Assembly: GCA_001800975.1 (NCBI GenBank) | Contig: MGWK01000053.1 | Span: forward strand, 1-64,000 | Reading direction: 5' to 3' | Length of the DNA stretch: 64,000 bases | Source: Flavobacteria bacterium RIFCSPLOWO2_12_FULL_35_11 | GTDB taxonomy: Bacteria; Bacteroidota; Bacteroidia; Flavobacteriales; Flavobacteriaceae | In this document: one piece after another, positions 62,864-64,000 of the stretch | How positions within the stretch are numbered: the first letter of the stretch is position 1 | How the letters are laid out: every line of letters starts with the position of its first letter | Position numbers and translations under genes: made by a program | The notes under the pieces: model-generated | What the model was told of the DNA's origin: nothing | The model's input: only the letters and a program-made list of their open reading frames with translations | Databases searched by the model: none

Positions 62864-64000
62864 ATGAAAAAACTCACAATTTTCCTCATAACCATCTTAT
62901 TCCCTTTTATCCTATTCTCGCAGTCCGTAAAATTGGAAGGTATCGTTAAAGACAAAGCCGACAAGCCTTTGGAAATGGCAAATGTGATCGCTTTTAAAAA
63001 AGGCACCAACATCTTGCAGTCGTATTCCATTTCCGATTCAAAAGGAAATTACAAATTAATCTTGGTGCAAAATGAAGCCTATACATTAAAGGTGAGCTAT
63101 TTGGGCTTCAATACCAAAATTATGGAGGTCACTGTTGGCAATTCAACAGCCGATATGACCCAAAACATTGTTTTGGAAGAATCCAATGAAGCCTTGAATG
63201 AAATATCCATCACCTATGAAATGCCCGTAAAAATTGTGGGCGACACCATTGTGTACAATGCCGATTCATTCACCTCGGGAAAGGAAAAAAAGCTGGAAGA
63301 TGTGCTGAAAAAATTGCCGGGAATTGATATTGACGACAATGGCGAAGTGGAAGTGGAAGGCAAAAAAGTGCAGAAGGTTTTGGTGGAAGGAAAGGAATTT
63401 TTTGAAGGCGATTCAAAATTGGCGACCCAAAATATTCCCGCAAGCGCCATCGATAAGGTGCAGGTGCTTAAAAATTACAACGAAGTTTCGGGAATGCGCG
63501 GCGTTACCAACAACGAAGATAACATTGTGATCAACATCAAACTAAAACAGGGAAAAAAACGATTTTGGTTTGGCGAAGTGAACGCCGGTGTTGGCGATAA
63601 CGAAAAATACACGGCAAAACCAAAACTGTTTTATTACAGTCCGGAAAAAAGCATTAACCTGTTGGCCGATTTCAACAACATAGGCGAAGCGCCGTTTACT
63701 ATGCGTGATTATTTCAGGTTTACGGGCGGTTTGCGCGACGGAATGAGCAGTAGCGGCACCAGTTTTAACGTTTCATCGGGCGGATTGGGTTTTTTGACCG
63801 CACAAAACAACCGGGCGCAGGAAATTACTTCAAAATTTGGCGCGTTGAATTTCAGTCTGGCGCCTAAAAAAACAATCGATTTTAATGGTTTTGCCCTGGT
63901 AAATAATTCGGAAACCGATATGTTCACGCAGTCAAATACCGTTTACAACAAATTAAATATCACCGAAACAAGCGAATCATCGGCTATGCAAGGCAGTAAA
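62864..64000 (+). CDS. CarboxypepD_reg / TonB-plug outer-membrane barrel protein (3' partial)
   Basis: The frame is open to the window end (379 codons seen). It starts with a signal peptide (MKKLTIFLITILFPFILFSQ), then a CarboxypepD_reg-like domain (about 22-105, LEGIVKDKADKPLEMANVI) and a TonB-plug-like region (VGDTIVYNADSFTSGKEKKL, then LPGIDIDDNGEVEVEGK). The barrel begins near residue 225 (KRFWFGEVNAGVG). It is the type of outer-membrane protein that accompanies GLPGLI genes. The cargo is unknown and the C terminus lies outside the window. Confidence 0.9.
   Translation, partial: MKKLTIFLITILFPFILFSQSVKLEGIVKDKADKPLEMANVIAFKKGTNILQSYSISDSKGNYKLILVQNEAYTLKVSYLGFNTKIMEVTVGNSTADMTQNIVLEESNEALNEISITYEMPVKIVGDTIVYNADSFTSGKEKKLEDVLKKLPGIDIDDNGEVEVEGKKVQKVLVEGKEFFEGDSKLATQNIPASAIDKVQVLKNYNEVSGMRGVTNNEDNIVINIKLKQGKKRFWFGEVNAGVGDNEKYTAKPKLFYYSPEKSINLLADFNNIGEAPFTMRDYFRFTGGLRDGMSSSGTSFNVSSGGLGFLTAQNNRAQEITSKFGALNFSLAPKKTIDFNGFALVNNSETDMFTQSNTVYNKLNITETSESSAMQGSK

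Noticed and set aside
1-64000. tRNA or rRNA genes, CRISPR arrays, insertion sequences, phage genes
   Set aside because: I looked through the gaps for cloverleaf T-loop words, regular spaced repeats and transposase or integrase motifs and saw none.

Overview
The window is an AT-rich bacterial chromosome segment from the Bacteroidota, almost certainly a Flavobacteriaceae member. The evidence is gldB and gldC, a type IX secretion (T9SS) type B C-terminal sorting domain, PorP/SprF, GLPGLI and CarboxypepD_reg-like outer-membrane proteins, a HPPK-deoxynucleoside kinase fusion, and promoters of the TTG-N(17-21)-TAnnTTTG class. Genes are densely packed and mostly housekeeping. No tRNA, rRNA, CRISPR array, insertion sequence or prophage was seen.

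Layout. 1-4744: cell-surface cassette with the C-terminal part of a repeat-rich T9SS substrate, a PorP/SprF protein and a PD40-OmpA protein. 4745-6179: gene-poor stretch with a dispersed repeat, a terminator and a CAP-domain lipoprotein gene broken by one in-frame stop. 6180-14353: M3 peptidase, purE, a Rieske-like lipoprotein, greA, a HIT protein, an orphan histidine kinase, a flavin reductase whose 3' end carries an 88-bp tandem duplication, a DUF3127 protein with an SSB-like tail, aat, a MazG-like protein and a small membrane protein. 14378-26723: a BNR-propeller exoprotein, aroA, queA, rlmN, the rimP-nusA-infB operon with a terminator-like leader hairpin, and a universal stress protein. 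26848-36294: nadE, gldB-gldC, folK-dNK fusion, sppA, folA, a 2TM protein, a small unknown protein, thyA, a nucleoside transporter and a bifunctional nuclease. 36383-45035: etfB-etfA, pdhB, a DUF5686 protein, and soluble and membrane pyrophosphatases in tandem. 45137-54373: a molybdate uptake operon (modA, a TOBE protein, modB, modC), several lipoproteins, a YfcC-type carrier, a GNAT acetyltransferase and a degraded TonB-like gene. 54616-64000: a class A penicillin-binding protein, a DUF523/PH/methyltransferase group, a second deoxynucleoside kinase, a two-component system, and a divergent GLPGLI plus outer-membrane barrel pair cut by the window end.

Genes that plausibly work together: the adhesin, PorP/SprF and OmpA trio with gldB/gldC (surface display and gliding); folK-dNK, folA, thyA, the CNT transporter and the second dNK (folate, dTMP and nucleoside salvage); etfB with etfA; ppa with hppA (pyrophosphate removal and energy conservation); the mod operon; rimP, nusA and infB (translation and transcription control).

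I did not find a clearly new multi-gene system. The best leads are small: the rimP leader hairpin, the 88-bp duplication at a stop codon, an intergenic-type repeat inside aroA, the SSB-like acidic tip on DUF3127, the long hydrophilic tail on the membrane pyrophosphatase, and two surface or envelope genes broken by in-frame TAA codons. All functional calls rest on reading the sequence and family knowledge; no database search was run.
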